Shown here: positions 36,531 through 44,759 of the stretch, in pieces
How positions within the stretch are numbered: position 1 is the first letter of the stretch
How the letters are laid out: each line of letters begins with the position of its first letter
Made by a program: the position numbers and the translations under genes
Source: Pseudoalteromonas sp. XMcav2-N
GTDB taxonomy: Bacteria > Pseudomonadota > Gammaproteobacteria > Enterobacterales > Alteromonadaceae
Direction of reading: 5' to 3'
Length of the DNA: 64,000 nucleotides
NCBI RefSeq assembly: GCF_024124545.1
Contig: NZ_JAMXSF010000005.1
Coordinates: forward strand, 124,001 to 188,000
Notes under the pieces: model-generated
What the model was told of the DNA's origin: nothing
The model's database searches: none
The model's input: the letters and a program-made list of their open reading frames with translations, nothing else

Positions 36531-37601
36531 ATGTCACACGTCACACTAAAAAGAGTCAGGGGTTTAGGGGGAGAAACACTGTCTGAATATCGTACACGCC
36601 AGATGGAGGAGCAGCGCTGGAAATTTGTCAGGCGAGGTGTATCTGACGCAGATCTGAATAATAACTTTGAGTTTCTCAATGGTGCGGTACTTAATCGTGA
36701 GGCTAAAAAGCAACTACTGCAGACGACTACCGGACTGTTTGGCCCAATTCGTACTGGTACCATTGTGCATTTAGACCCAAATGCCGATAATCTGGTGGTA
36801 CCCAGTGAGCGGGCACCATTGAATCCTGACGGCGACTTGATCACCCGACTGAACCAATATCACCATGATCGTACGGGTAAACCACCTGAGGCTGAAAACG
36901 CGCTTGCTGTCAGTGGCTTTTGGACAGCTGCAACTGATGGAGCAGGTATTGCTGGACTGGATGGCGCCTCTAACGTATTCGGCAGTACGGGGCAACTTAT
37001 TCTCAACCCAGCCTGCGCCGGAGAGTCGGTAGAACTCAAGTTTCCACTCTTACAGTTTGGTTCAACAGAACAGGAGCGCAACACTTATCTCGAAACGTTA
37101 GCGTATTATGGTGGAACCCTGCTTGAACCGGGTGAAATGTTTGATCTGGGTTTTACCCAGGATTTATGGGGTATTCAGTACGATCAAAAACTCCCGGAGT
37201 ACGTCACGGTATATGAATTCAGCCCAATTAAAGGGGGTGGATTGTTTGTGGAACATCACCCTTTTCCACATATCTGGTTACCAGCAACAGGGATCGATCC
37301 CGCGTTCAAAGAGCCGACTGTGTCCAGAATATTACTTGGCCGCCGACTTGATAATACTCGGGAGGATGGATACTACCGTACAGTAACCACGGAGCAGTTC
37401 CATTTTACTGTATTTGAAGTACCGAATAATGGCAGTGCATTGGCAATCCGGCCTCAGTGTATTCACAACGATAGTTTTACGAAAGGCGCGCAGACAGTGT
37501 TCCTGGGGAATACCGCGGCAAATACTGTTGCGTTGCGCCAAAGTATGCCGGTAACGCAGATGGCTGTTGGTGGGACCCCGGTCGGTAAACTGTCAGATTA
37601 G
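36531..37601 (+). CDS. Protein of unknown family, possibly cupin-like
   Basis: 356 residues, no signal peptide or membrane segment, so cytoplasmic. I do not recognise it. The first 120 residues are polar (MSHVTLKRVRGLGGETLSEY...). From about residue 125 the pattern is beta-rich with many Gly/Pro turns. A cluster E241-H242-H243 with H247 (VEHHPFPHIWLPATG), H291 in EQFHFTVFEVPNN and H312 in RPQCIHND could form a metal site of a double-stranded beta-helix fold; this is inference only. A taaggag ribosome site and good codon structure make it a real gene. Monocistronic, terminator after it. Confidence 0.7.
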   Translation: MSHVTLKRVRGLGGETLSEYRTRQMEEQRWKFVRRGVSDADLNNNFEFLNGAVLNREAKKQLLQTTTGLFGPIRTGTIVHLDPNADNLVVPSERAPLNPDGDLITRLNQYHHDRTGKPPEAENALAVSGFWTAATDGAGIAGLDGASNVFGSTGQLILNPACAGESVELKFPLLQFGSTEQERNTYLETLAYYGGTLLEPGEMFDLGFTQDLWGIQYDQKLPEYVTVYEFSPIKGGGLFVEHHPFPHIWLPATGIDPAFKEPTVSRILLGRRLDNTREDGYYRTVTTEQFHFTVFEVPNNGSALAIRPQCIHNDSFTKGAQTVFLGNTAANTVALRQSMPVTQMAVGGTPVGKLSD

Positions 37602-37646
37602 GCATATTTAACTGTCTTGGGTCCTTATACTGCGGTGTTTAACAGC

Positions 37647-37674
37647 AGCGGCTCACATATGTGGGCCGCTTTTC
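37647..37674. terminator. Terminator between convergent unknown gene and dgt
   Basis: agcggctcac (37647-37656) pairs with gtgggccgct (37661-37670) with one G-T pair, loop atat, then tttt on the plus strand. It overlaps the dgt stop codon. Confidence 0.7.
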
Positions 37675-38981
37675 ACTGGTGCTTGCATTGGACTGTTGCC
37701 GAACAGACGCTGATAACAGCGCCGTGCATATTCGTCTGTCATGCCCGACAGATAGTCTGCCAGTACGCGCATTTGTGCGGTCTCGTCCTGTGCCAGTGCG
37801 TAGTAAGCCTGAGTGGTATGAGGGAGTAAGCGCAGGGGATCGCTCTGAAACGCCCCGAACAGGTCAATCAGCATATTTTGACCGCTGAATTCGATTTGCT
37901 GCATTTTCGGGTCGCGGATAAGCCTTGCAAAAACAAAGTGTTTGAGCACACCTAAAATGGCCTCAAACTCATCAGACAACTTGACGGTGTGGTGCAGTAA
38001 CGGGTCGTTGAAATTGCTGTCCTGAATACTGAGTTCACAGTTGACGATAAACAGGTTCACCAGCTCGCCAATTACGTCTTTACGCAGAGACTCATCGTGA
38101 GAGAACAAGCGTTCACTGATACTGTCGAGATGATTATCCAGCCAGGGAGAGGAGATTTTTCGCAATTCGGGCAGAGCATAACGCTGCCATTCTCGTTCAC
38201 TCAGGGTCTCCGTGGCTATAGCATCTTCCAGGTCGTGTACGGCATAGGCAAAGTCATCAGCATATTCCATTATGGCACTGTCGAGTGACTTGAAGCGGGT
38301 TTTCGCTTTATATTCGTTGACTGGTACATGGCTTTGCAGCAAGTTCTTGTCATCCTGACTAAATGGCGTCAGGATCCAGTCCAGGACATCTTTGTCACAG
38401 TGGTAGATCCCTTTGGCAGGCAGCCATTGCTGGGTGTAAATAAAGCGCTGATTGGGGTCGGTATGTGGAATGGCCAGCCTTAACTCATCGATAATAGCAG
38501 GGTACTTAATAAAGCCGAGCAAAGTTCGGCGAGTGAGGTTCATACCATACCCTTTGGAGTAGGGTTCCAGTTTGGTGACTATTCGTAGCGTTTGTGCATT
38601 GCCTTCAAAGCCGCCATGATCACGCAGCAAATAGTTGAGGGCGATTTCTCCGCCATGACCAAAGGGAGGGTGCCCGATATCATGTGCCAGACAAATGGTT
38701 TCCATCAGGCTTGAAGACGGAAACCAGGCAAAATCAGGATGTTGTGCTCTCAGGTGGCGCAATAAACCCGTGCCTATTTGAGATACTTCAAGAGAATGCG
38801 TTAAGCGCGTCCGGTAAAAATCGTTGACGCCTATACTCATTATCTGTGTTTTTGACTGCAGACGTCGAAAAGCCGCGGCATGAATGATCCTGGAACGGTC
38901 AATTTGCCAGGCTGAGCGATTGTCATTTGGGCGATACTTATTTTGGTCCAGCTGTCGTTGCTGCCATGGTGACTGGCTCAT
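37653..38981 (-). CDS. dgt: dGTPase-family deoxynucleotide triphosphohydrolase
   Basis: 442 residues, HD-domain phosphohydrolase removing triphosphate from dNTPs. The metal-binding set is complete: H62 (RTRLTHSLEVSQIG), H100-D101 (CLAHDIGHPPFGHGGE) and D242/D243 (MEYADDFAYAVHD). Longer than minimal HD proteins and close to the marine gammaproteobacterial group in which some members have been reported to deplete dNTPs during phage infection. Nothing here separates a defence role from housekeeping: no other defence gene is adjacent. Starts at ATG 38981. Confidence 0.9.
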   Translation of the reverse strand: MSQSPWQQRQLDQNKYRPNDNRSAWQIDRSRIIHAAAFRRLQSKTQIMSIGVNDFYRTRLTHSLEVSQIGTGLLRHLRAQHPDFAWFPSSSLMETICLAHDIGHPPFGHGGEIALNYLLRDHGGFEGNAQTLRIVTKLEPYSKGYGMNLTRRTLLGFIKYPAIIDELRLAIPHTDPNQRFIYTQQWLPAKGIYHCDKDVLDWILTPFSQDDKNLLQSHVPVNEYKAKTRFKSLDSAIMEYADDFAYAVHDLEDAIATETLSEREWQRYALPELRKISSPWLDNHLDSISERLFSHDESLRKDVIGELVNLFIVNCELSIQDSNFNDPLLHHTVKLSDEFEAILGVLKHFVFARLIRDPKMQQIEFSGQNMLIDLFGAFQSDPLRLLPHTTQAYYALAQDETAQMRVLADYLSGMTDEYARRCYQRLFGNSPMQAPVKSGPHM

Positions 38982-39285
38982 AGATGTCCTTCAATTGCGC
39001 TAAGCTATACTCAGTATATCTTTGCTGTGTCTGAGGATAAACGAAAAACCTAAATTAAAGCGCTGAATGAATTTGGGTTGAGGACAGTCCCATCGCCACG
39101 ATGAAATGCAGAAATTCGCGTTTAGTGGTAAGTTTTGTTATCATTATCCGCTAATTTGAAAATGAAAGAGAAAAGTACAGCAGGGTCATTCTGTTAGGGA
39201 TTTTCAGAAAACCTGCGTAGTTACGCCAATTTAAGGGTGTTTTCAGCACTTTGATTTGGTAGTTGGTACTAGTGTGAGGAGAATC
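38982..39285. other. Intergenic region between divergent dgt and Bax-like gene
   Basis: 304 bp without a gene; A/T-rich. It should hold both promoters but I could not identify convincing -35/-10 pairs, and I saw no repeat or structured RNA. Confidence 0.4.
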
Positions 39286-40107
39286 ATGCGTTTACTAGTT
39301 AAAGTTATTATTGCCGCGACTTCAATATTCGCGATCCTGTATCCATTTATCGTCAAGCCCCCAGTTTCCCCTGAACCCTCACCCGAGCCAGAAGTCGTCG
39401 TGACGGAACCTCAGGTTAAGGAAGTGGAAAAGCCTTTGCACAAGGTTAAGCTGCCGGAGTTTGGCAAAATTCGTGATATTGCCACTAAGAAAAAACGGTT
39501 TTTTGATTTTATCAAGCCCCATGTTGAGGCGGAAAACGAGCTGATCTTACAGCAACGTGCCAGTATAGAAATTGCCCTGATGATGCTGCAGTTTGAAGAG
39601 CCTCTCAGTGATATTCAACAACAAAGGATCGAGCAGGTGTTTAAGCTCTACAGGATAGAGGATGACACCATCTCCATTGAGAACCTAAAACGGGCACTGC
39701 GTCGGGTAGATATTATCCCTAAAGAGTTGGCGTTAATGCAGGCGGCCAATGAGTCGGCCTGGGGCACCTCGCGGTTTGCGCGTATTGGCCTGAACTTTTT
39801 TGGTCAGTGGTGCTATCGCAAAGGCTGTGGGATGATCCCAAAACGCCGTAACGATGAAGCCGTGCATGAAGTCGCGGCCTTCCAGTCGGTGCGGGCGTCG
39901 GTCAAATCGTATTTTAGAAACATCAATACGCACGATGCGTATAAAGAGCTGAGGGCCACGCGTGCGCAGTTGCGTGAGCAGAAAAAGCCCATTGAAGCCA
40001 CGGCGTTGACCGCAGGACTCTTGTCATATTCAGAGCGGGGCGTGCATTATATTGAAGAACTTAACGATATGATCAGACACAACAAGGCTTATTTTGATGA
40101 AGAGTAG
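39286..40107 (+). CDS. Bax-like glucosaminidase (GH73-type) protein
   Basis: 273 residues. An N-terminal uncleaved membrane anchor (residues 1-22) is followed by a Pro/Glu/Val-rich linker, then a glucosaminidase domain: ALMQAANESAWGTSRFA with the likely catalytic Glu, NFFGQWCYRKGCGM and VAAFQSVRASVKSYF. Matches E. coli Bax; expected to cut peptidoglycan glycan strands from the periplasmic face. The ATG at 39286 has a near-perfect gaggaga site; upstream in-frame starts were rejected. Overlaps the DUF2987 gene by 11 bp. Confidence 0.88.
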   Translation: MRLLVKVIIAATSIFAILYPFIVKPPVSPEPSPEPEVVVTEPQVKEVEKPLHKVKLPEFGKIRDIATKKKRFFDFIKPHVEAENELILQQRASIEIALMMLQFEEPLSDIQQQRIEQVFKLYRIEDDTISIENLKRALRRVDIIPKELALMQAANESAWGTSRFARIGLNFFGQWCYRKGCGMIPKRRNDEAVHEVAAFQSVRASVKSYFRNINTHDAYKELRATRAQLREQKKPIEATALTAGLLSYSERGVHYIEELNDMIRHNKAYFDEE

Positions 40108-40753
40108 GATGTTAGCGCTTTTGCTGGGTATGGCAGGGGTTGCAACTGGCGCACAGGCTCAAGAAGAGTTTGTGGTTTCGTACGATGGCTTTTATGACCG
40201 TCTTAAGGTAGTTGAAAAGGGCGAGTTTGAATTTGCCCGGGTAAATTTCTATCTGGTAGACATTGCGTCACTGGCACCGTGTCAGCTCAAGTCAGGTAAA
40301 ATTGTCACTGAAACCAGTGAGCAACCGCTCAACTTTACCCAAGAGGCCCAGCTGTTACTGCCGTTTAGTGACAAGCTCGACAAAGACAAAGCTGTGATTG
40401 TTGCAAAGCCGCTCAACGCTCAGCATGATTGTCAGATCAAATTTCAGATTGAATCTGAGTATTTTACTACTGCGCACCTGACCAGGCAGCGCTTGTATCA
40501 GCTGCATCATGAGTTTGACGGGCTGTTGTCGGATCTGTCCGGTTTCTTTGTCAGCAAGCTGATGGGCTTTTTACTGCCACAGCACAAGGGAGTAAAAGTG
40601 ACGTTTTCCAGCGAGCCTAATCTGTCGGCAGCCGGGGTCAGCTGTGATAAGCAGGTATGTCACTTTGAAGTGATGGATGACTGGGAGAATGATGCCGCAC
40701 GCTTTAATACGCTGAGTGAAGTCGTCTCGGTGACGCCCTGGATAGAAAAGTAA
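40097..40753 (+). CDS. Exported DUF2987 family protein
   Basis: 218 residues. Signal peptide cleaved after AQA (about residue 22), so periplasmic. Pattern EFVVSYDGFYDRLK, FARVNFYLVD and four Cys (two near PCQLKSG and HDCQIKF, two in VSCDKQVCHFE). I recall this as DUF2987, limited to Alteromonadales and relatives; role unknown. ATG 40097 is preceded by aagg; ATG 40109 would also give a signal peptide. Overlap with the Bax-like gene implies co-expression and possibly a common envelope function. Confidence 0.8.
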   Translation: MKSRMLALLLGMAGVATGAQAQEEFVVSYDGFYDRLKVVEKGEFEFARVNFYLVDIASLAPCQLKSGKIVTETSEQPLNFTQEAQLLLPFSDKLDKDKAVIVAKPLNAQHDCQIKFQIESEYFTTAHLTRQRLYQLHHEFDGLLSDLSGFFVSKLMGFLLPQHKGVKVTFSSEPNLSAAGVSCDKQVCHFEVMDDWENDAARFNTLSEVVSVTPWIEK

Positions 40754-40768
40754 TTGTTCGGTGATTGC

Positions 40769-40801
40769 GTAGCAATTTGACTTAATTACGCAAATTGGTA
40801 T
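40769..40801 (+). repeat. 33-bp minimal form of the ataccaattt interspersed repeat
   Basis: gtagcaattt at the left and aaattggtat at the right. It matches 29 of 33 positions of the sequence predicted by fusing both ends of the 162-bp repeat at its duplicated CACTTAAT. Lies between convergent genes just before the htpX terminator. Confidence 0.65.
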
Positions 40802-40820
40802 GACCCCAAAAGAGTCAAAT

Positions 40821-40852
40821 AAAAAAGGCTTCGCATTGCGAAGCCTTTTTTC
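40821..40852. terminator. Bidirectional terminator DUF2987/htpX
   Basis: 14-bp perfect stem aaaaaaggcttcgc (40821-40834) / gcgaagcctttttt (40838-40851), loop att. The strongest terminator in the window. Confidence 0.93.
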
Positions 40853-40861
40853 TCGTTATAT

Positions 40862-41722
40862 TTAACGTAGCGCCTGAATACGTTGCTCCAGTGGCGGGTG
40901 AGAAGCGAACATCTCCGACAAACTCTTACCCGATGCGATACCAAAGGCCATCATAGACCCTTCGAGCTGGGACTCGTGGTTGTGACGCAAACGTTCCAAG
41001 GCTGCGCGCATTTTATGTGCGCCCACCAATTCAGCAGCCCCTTTGTCGGCAGCAAATTCACGTTGGCGGCTGAAGTAGGCAACAATCACCGAGGCCAGGA
41101 TGCCAAACAGGATCTGGAAAATCATATCGAAAATGATATAAGTCCAGCTCACACCGTTGTTTTCTTCGTCACCGTTAAGAAAGCCGTCAACCAGGTTCGC
41201 CAATACTTTAGCGATAAAGATGACAAAGGTATTCACTACGCCCTGAATGAGCGTGAGCGTGACCATATCGCCGTTGGCAACGTGAGAAACCTCGTGTGCC
41301 AGCACAGCTTCAGCTTCATCCTGAGTCATATTGTGTAGTAACCCGGTACTGACCGCAACCAGGCTGTTGTTTTTGCTGGGGCCCGTTGCAAAGGCATTGA
41401 TTTCAGGACTGTCGTAGATGGCAACTTCGGGCATTTGAATACCCACTTGTTTCGCCTGATTAGCAACGGTTTGTACCAGCCAGTGCTCACTTTCATTGCG
41501 GGGTTGATCAATAACATAGGCCCCGGTTGATTTTTTAGCGATCCATTTCGACATAAACAGCGAAATAAACGCACCACCAAAGCCGAACACTCCGGCAATG
41601 AGTAGCATGCCGCCATAACTGCGGTTAGACAGACCTAACACAGACATGACGAGTGACAGAACAATCCCCAGCACCAGCATGACTGCCAGGTTGGTGATCA
41701 AAAATAGCACGATTCGTTTCAT
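40862..41722 (-). CDS. htpX: Inner-membrane zinc metalloprotease HtpX
   Basis: 286 residues, M48 peptidase. Two N-terminal membrane helices (about 5-25, 33-55), zinc motif HEVSH in [14 protein letters not shown], further hydrophobic segments (about 155-215), and the third ligand Glu in [15 protein letters not shown]. Degrades misfolded membrane proteins alongside FtsH. Length matches E. coli HtpX (293). A gagg ribosome site precedes the ATG. A hairpin-capable agcccac/gtgggct pair lies in the leader, roughly 41758-41797. Confidence 0.95.
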   Translation of the reverse strand: MKRIVLFLITNLAVMLVLGIVLSLVMSVLGLSNRSYGGMLLIAGVFGFGGAFISLFMSKWIAKKSTGAYVIDQPRNESEHWLVQTVANQAKQVGIQMPEVAIYDSPEINAFATGPSKNNSLVAVSTGLLHNMTQDEAEAVLAHEVSHVANGDMVTLTLIQGVVNTFVIFIAKVLANLVDGFLNGDEENNGVSWTYIIFDMIFQILFGILASVIVAYFSRQREFAADKGAAELVGAHKMRAALERLRHNHESQLEGSMMAFGIASGKSLSEMFASHPPLEQRIQALR

Positions 41723-42055
41723 TTTAACCTCAAGCTTATACTCAACTTATTGTTTGCAGCCCACAAACTGGGATCAGCTTGTACAAAGTGGGCTATGTTA
41801 CTTGCATACGTTTGCCTACACGCGCCAGGTGGGATCCATTTCCTTCAGCAAGGCGTTTTACCATAGGTTTAGTTGCAGTATTTTTAGCTTCCAAAGCACG
41901 CTTTTTATATGAAGGTAAATCACCATAATTACAAGTCACAGAGTAAAAAATTAGTGTGACAAAATATGCACAAGGTACCGTGAGCGGGTGCCTCCCTTGC
42001 GTTCATCTGCGCAATTACCCACAATAGTAATTATCAGGGTCATATAACGGTCATT
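41723..42055. other. Intergenic region between divergent htpX and the cNMP/CBS/DUF294 gene
   Basis: 333 bp without a gene. The htpX leader can form a 7-bp stem with a 25-nt loop; I could not find a clear heat-shock sigma-32 promoter. Nothing else stands out. Confidence 0.4.
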
Positions 42056-43951
42056 ATGCAAATAGAACATTTTGAGATCATGCAGTTTTTGTCTGCACAT
42101 CCCCCATTTAATGATTTACCCGAGCACGCGCTTAAGCAGCTTGCTTCTGAGGTTGAGGTTGGCTATTACCGTGCTCGCAGCGAAATACTGCACTACGGGG
42201 AATCAATCTCAAACTTGTATGTGGTACGGGCCGGGTCCGTGGAGGTTTACCGCAGAAATGGTGAGCTGTATAACCGAATTTCAGAAGGCGGGCTGTTTGG
42301 TCAGCGTGGTCTGTTAATGAATCGTAAGGTACGCTTTCCGGTCATGGCCCTGGAAGACACCTTAGTGTACTGCATTCCTGTGACCCTGTTTGAAGCATTT
42401 TGTGACGAGCATGAGGCATTTGCCGACTTTTTTGAGGCCGACGACAGCGGTGGACTGATCCAGGCGGTGTCAGATCAGGCAGACAACAACGACCTGACCA
42501 CGGCCAAAGTCAAAACGTTGTTGCTCAGAGAGCTGGTGTCGGTTGAGCTGACCTGCACCATCCGTGATGCCGCGAGACTGATGACTGAAGAACAGGTTTC
42601 GGCCTTGTTGATTTACGATCCGAGTAAACCGGTCAATGATGATCCCGAAGATGATGACGGGCAAATTGTGGGGATCCTGAGCGATAAAGACTTGCGCATT
42701 AAAGTCGTGGCGCAAGGTTTAAACACAAATCAACCTGTCGCCAATATCATGACCCGGGAGCTCACCATAGTCGATTCTAATGCGTATGTCTTTGAGGCCA
42801 TGATGATGATGCTCAGAGACAACCTGCATCATCTGCCTGTGGTTCATAAACGTCGGCCTATCGGTGTGATTGCCTTGTCGGATATTTTGCGTTATGAGTC
42901 GCAGAGCAGCTTATTGTTTGTCAAAGGGATCATGGAGCAGCAAAGTGTAGAGGACGTAGCGCACTATGCCCAGTCGTTGTCCAGTGTGTTTGTGCGTTTG
43001 GTCAATGAAGATGCTAATTCACATATGGTGGGCACGGCGATGTCTGTGATTGGCCGCACTATTAAACAGCGGTTACTGGAACTGGCCGAGGACAAATTGG
43101 GTGAGCCCCCCGTGCCTTATTGCTTTATTGCATTGGGCTCAATGGCACGGGATGAGCAGCTTATCGTGACCGATCAGGACAATGCGCTGATCCTGGATGA
43201 TGCGTTTGATGCGGATACACATGACAGCTACTTTGCCGCGCTGGCCAAGTTTGTTTGTGACGCTCTGGCACAATGTGGCTACAAATTGTGTGATGGTGGC
43301 ATTATGGCAACAAACCCGCAGTGGCGCTTAAGTACCAGTGACTGGCAGGCTCAGTTTGAAGACTGGATGGATAACCCCAAACCCGAAGCTCTGCTGCATA
43401 GCTCAATCTTTTTTGACCTGGACGGGGTCTTCGGTTACACCCAGCTGGCCAATCGCCTGAGTGAATTGGTGGCAAAAAAAGCAAAAAACACACCGCGCTT
43501 TTTAGCTGCGATGGCAAGTAACTCTTTACGCAGAACACCACCGCTGGGCTTTTTTAAAGATTTTGTGCTCGAGCAGGATGGAGAGCACAAACACTCGCTG
43601 AATATTAAGCGTCGTGGCACCGCACCGCTGTCCGATTTGGTGCGTGTGCATGCCCTGGCCATCGGCTCGCGTAAGCAAAATTCGTTTGAGCGGCTCGAAG
43701 ACATAAAAGACGCCCAGTTGTTGCCGCCGGGAAAAGTCGAAGATCTTGAAGCTGCGCTTGAATACATCGCGATGATCCGGATCCGCCATCAGGCAAAGCA
43801 AATAGAACAAGGGAAGCAGCCGGATAATAATATTTTACCTAAGCGGTTGTCAGAGTTTGAACAACGAAACTTGAAAGAAGCATTTGCAGTACTGGACAAA
43901 GCGCAGAGCTACCTCAAGATCCGCTACCAGAATAAAGCGATGCTAAAATAA
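42056..43951 (+). CDS. cNMP-binding / CBS / DUF294 putative nucleotidyltransferase
   Basis: 631 residues in four modules: a cyclic-nucleotide-binding-like domain (about 10-130), two CBS domains (about 155-290; LLIYDPSKPV, VGILSDKDLRIKVV, HHLPVVHKRRPIGVI), a DUF294 nucleotidyltransferase-like domain with GSMARDEQLIVTDQDNALI (about 355-375) and a DUF294 C-terminal domain. GSxxR...TDQDxA resembles GlnD/PII-uridylyltransferase active sites, so a signalling nucleotidyl transfer is plausible but untested. One-base overlap with the exonuclease gene (TAATG) indicates coupling. Confidence 0.9.
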   Translation: MQIEHFEIMQFLSAHPPFNDLPEHALKQLASEVEVGYYRARSEILHYGESISNLYVVRAGSVEVYRRNGELYNRISEGGLFGQRGLLMNRKVRFPVMALEDTLVYCIPVTLFEAFCDEHEAFADFFEADDSGGLIQAVSDQADNNDLTTAKVKTLLLRELVSVELTCTIRDAARLMTEEQVSALLIYDPSKPVNDDPEDDDGQIVGILSDKDLRIKVVAQGLNTNQPVANIMTRELTIVDSNAYVFEAMMMMLRDNLHHLPVVHKRRPIGVIALSDILRYESQSSLLFVKGIMEQQSVEDVAHYAQSLSSVFVRLVNEDANSHMVGTAMSVIGRTIKQRLLELAEDKLGEPPVPYCFIALGSMARDEQLIVTDQDNALILDDAFDADTHDSYFAALAKFVCDALAQCGYKLCDGGIMATNPQWRLSTSDWQAQFEDWMDNPKPEALLHSSIFFDLDGVFGYTQLANRLSELVAKKAKNTPRFLAAMASNSLRRTPPLGFFKDFVLEQDGEHKHSLNIKRRGTAPLSDLVRVHALAIGSRKQNSFERLEDIKDAQLLPPGKVEDLEAALEYIAMIRIRHQAKQIEQGKQPDNNILPKRLSEFEQRNLKEAFAVLDKAQSYLKIRYQNKAMLK

Positions 43952-44658
43952 TGGCAGTACAAGGTGACATTCTATCCTGGCCAAACCGTTTCGCACATTT
44001 GGCCCGCCAGAGCAATGATGAGCGTCTGAGAGCGTTTTACAACGCAGGCGTGCAGGCACCTGAAACACCGGTGTCACAAGCGCGCTTTGTGGCTCTTGAT
44101 TTTGAGACCACCGGATTGGATCATGAAACGGATGATATTGTCAGTGTAGGCCTGGTGCCATTCGATGCGCGACGAATTTATTGTCGTGATGCAAAACACT
44201 GGATCATAAAACCTGCTACGCCATTGCATACCGAATCTGTAGTGGTACATCAAATCACCCACTCACAGGTCAGTGATGCCCCTGATCTTGAAGACATCCT
44301 TGAAGAGCTGCTTGCTTGCCTTGCCGGTCGAGTGATAGTGGTGCATTATCGCCATATTGAACGGTTGTTTTTTAATCAGACCTTAATGCAACGGCTGGGA
44401 GAAGGGATAGAGTTTCCATTGATTGACACTATGATGATTGAACACCAGGTTGAAACTGCCCGGCAAACGTTCTGGCAACGCTTCACGCGCCAGCCTATTT
44501 CTTCTATTCGTCTGGCTGATAGCCGAAAACGATATGGTTTGCCATATTATATTGCCCACCATGCGCTGAGTGATGCACTGGCGACTGCTGAACTATTACA
44601 GGCTCAGCTGCAACATCATTACACACAAAACACAGAAATAAAATCGCTGTGGGTATAG
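43951..44658 (+). CDS. DEDDh 3'-5' exonuclease (DnaQ/epsilon-like)
   Basis: 235 residues. Exonuclease motif I is FVALDFETTGLD, motif II region VVVHYRHIERLFF, and motif III YYIAHHALSDALATAELL with the His-Asp pair. Resembles DNA polymerase III epsilon-type exonucleases but is a free-standing protein. The gene is translationally coupled to the DUF294 protein. In several gammaproteobacteria, as I recall, this pair lies beside the acetate permease/acs genes; here a BCCT transporter follows convergently. Confidence 0.87.
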   Translation: MAVQGDILSWPNRFAHLARQSNDERLRAFYNAGVQAPETPVSQARFVALDFETTGLDHETDDIVSVGLVPFDARRIYCRDAKHWIIKPATPLHTESVVVHQITHSQVSDAPDLEDILEELLACLAGRVIVVHYRHIERLFFNQTLMQRLGEGIEFPLIDTMMIEHQVETARQTFWQRFTRQPISSIRLADSRKRYGLPYYIAHHALSDALATAELLQAQLQHHYTQNTEIKSLWV

Positions 44659-44695
44659 TTATCCTCCTAAGTTGAGTCGGTGACCACAACACAGG

Positions 44696-44727
44696 AAAAT
44701 GGCATGTTATCAAACATGCCATTTTAG
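44696..44727. terminator. Bidirectional terminator exonuclease/BCCT
   Basis: 13-bp perfect stem aaaatggcatgtt (44696-44708) / aacatgccatttt (44713-44725), loop atca. Confidence 0.85.
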
Positions 44728-44759
44728 CAAGTACTCTGGTCAGCTGGTCACCCAACTGT

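Noticed and set aside
41758-41797. Hairpin in the htpX leader as an RNA thermometer
   Set aside because: The stem does not include the ribosome site or start codon, and the loop is 25 nt; no support for thermosensing.
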